Assembly: GCA_905197905.1 (NCBI GenBank)
Contig: CAJKAP010000001.1
Coordinates: 186,001-250,000, forward strand
Direction of reading: 5' to 3'
DNA: 64,000 bases
Source of the DNA: an uncultured Sutterella sp.
Lineage (GTDB): Bacteria > Pseudomonadota > Gammaproteobacteria > Burkholderiales > Burkholderiaceae_F
Both the position numbers and the translations under genes were made by a program. This document shows, piece after piece, positions 63,555-64,000 of this stretch. Position 1 is the first letter of the stretch. The number at the start of each line of letters is the position of its first letter. Under the pieces are notes generated by a model. That model had not been told where the DNA came from and did not search any database. It saw nothing but the letters and a program-made list of their open reading frames with translations.

Positions 63555-64000
63555 TTATTCAGCGCTTTCGCCTTCGGCAGCAGGTGCGGCGGCATTAGCG
63601 TTAGCGTCGTCGGGCGAGATTTCATCGGGGATGAAGACGTAGCCAAGACCCCAAACCGTCTGCAAGTAGCGCGGCTTGGAAGGATCCACTTCGATCAACT
63701 TACGCAAGCGAGAAACCTGTACGTCGAGCGAGCGGTCAAAGGCTTCGTATTCGCGACCACGAGCCATTTCCATCAACTTATCGCGAGAGAGCGGCTGACG
63801 CGGATGGCGAGCAAAGGCCTTCAAGACGGCAAATTCACCAGTCGTCAACTGAACGATTTCACCATTGCGCTTCAAGACGCGCGTGCCAAGGTCGAGTTCG
63901 AATTCGCCAAAGCGAACGATTTCGTTTTCCATCGAAGGAGCACCAGGAGCATCTGGCGTAGGACGACGGCGGAGCACGGCGTGAATACGAGCGAGCAATT
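63555..64000 (-). CDS. ompR: OmpR-type response regulator, C-terminal part (5' end outside window)
   Basis: The right edge cuts the gene in the last helix of the receiver domain (L-L-A-R-I-H-A-V-L-R-R); about 148 residues are visible. The winged-helix DNA-binding domain is complete and strongly OmpR-like: S-R-D-K-L-M-E-M-A-R-G-R-E-Y, R-S-L-D-V-Q-V-S-R-L-R-K-L-I-E and T-V-W-G-L-G-Y-V-F-I-P-D. An Ala/Glu-rich tail follows. Partner of the downstream kinase. It may control the two porins nearby, but that is inference. Confidence 0.92.
   Translation of the reverse strand, partial: LLARIHAVLRRRPTPDAPGAPSMENEIVRFGEFELDLGTRVLKRNGEIVQLTTGEFAVLKAFARHPRQPLSRDKLMEMARGREYEAFDRSLDVQVSRLRKLIEVDPSKPRYLQTVWGLGYVFIPDEISPDDANANAAAPAAEGESAE

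Noticed and set aside
1..64000. CRISPR arrays, tRNA and rRNA genes
   Set aside because: No regularly spaced short repeats and no tRNA- or rRNA-like stretches were seen; a tRNAscan or Infernal run would be decisive.

Overview
The window looks like a chromosomal segment of a host-associated betaproteobacterium of the order Burkholderiales, probably Sutterellaceae (Sutterella/Parasutterella-like). This is inferred from conserved Burkholderiales gene neighbourhoods (fimV-truA-accD-folC-SPOR-cvpA-purF; maf/yceD; mfd beside ispD/ispF; envZ-ompR), moderate base composition in the housekeeping part, and protein style; no search was run.

Region 1 (1-10,400) is an accessory contact-dependent growth inhibition (CDI) island. 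The 3' end of a giant haemagglutinin-repeat exoprotein (CdiA) runs in from the left edge and ends in a VENN pretoxin domain and an AT-rich C-terminal toxin, followed by an ATGA-overlapped candidate immunity gene. Downstream sits a displaced second C-terminal module. It starts with a 566-bp near-identical copy of cdiA (same reading phase, offset 2,910 bp), continues through another pretoxin domain, and ends in an Ntox21-like toxin that is separated from the pretoxin by a single in-frame TAA. Two candidate immunity genes nearby are each interrupted at a poly-A run by a -1 shift. The layout fits an orphan CdiA-CT/CdiI cassette reservoir that is partly decayed, or possibly kept silent.

Region 2 (10,400-16,400) has four tandem sodium-dependent (NSS/LeuT-fold) transporters on the minus strand, with hairpins between them. 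Region 3 (16,400-25,800) holds a SIMPL-domain protein, phosphatidylethanolamine synthesis (psd, pssA), an FAH-family hydrolase, an MltB-like lytic transglycosylase, an HDAC-like deacetylase next to a UMF1-type MFS carrier, a DUF4272-like protein and a tandem pair of LysE/RhtB exporters.

Region 4 (25,800-42,400) is housekeeping: bamD and rluD diverge with overlapping start codons, then pgeF, rimO, a formate/nitrite channel, fimV, truA, accD, folC, a SPOR protein, cvpA, purF, a VirK/DUF535 protein, a rhodanese and an unknown periplasmic protein. The trpF-trpB-trpA block that usually lies between truA and accD in Burkholderiales is absent.

Region 5 (42,400-64,000) has pbpC with a giant alpha-2-macroglobulin-like protein lacking the thioester motif, an unknown bitopic membrane protein, a tetrapyrrole-methylase-family methyltransferase, maf, yceD (without the usual rpmF next to it), mfd, two FadL/OmpP1 porins, a fused ispD-ispF gene with an apparent internal ispF start, and envZ-ompR, with ompR cut by the right edge. 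No rRNA, tRNA or CRISPR array was recognised.
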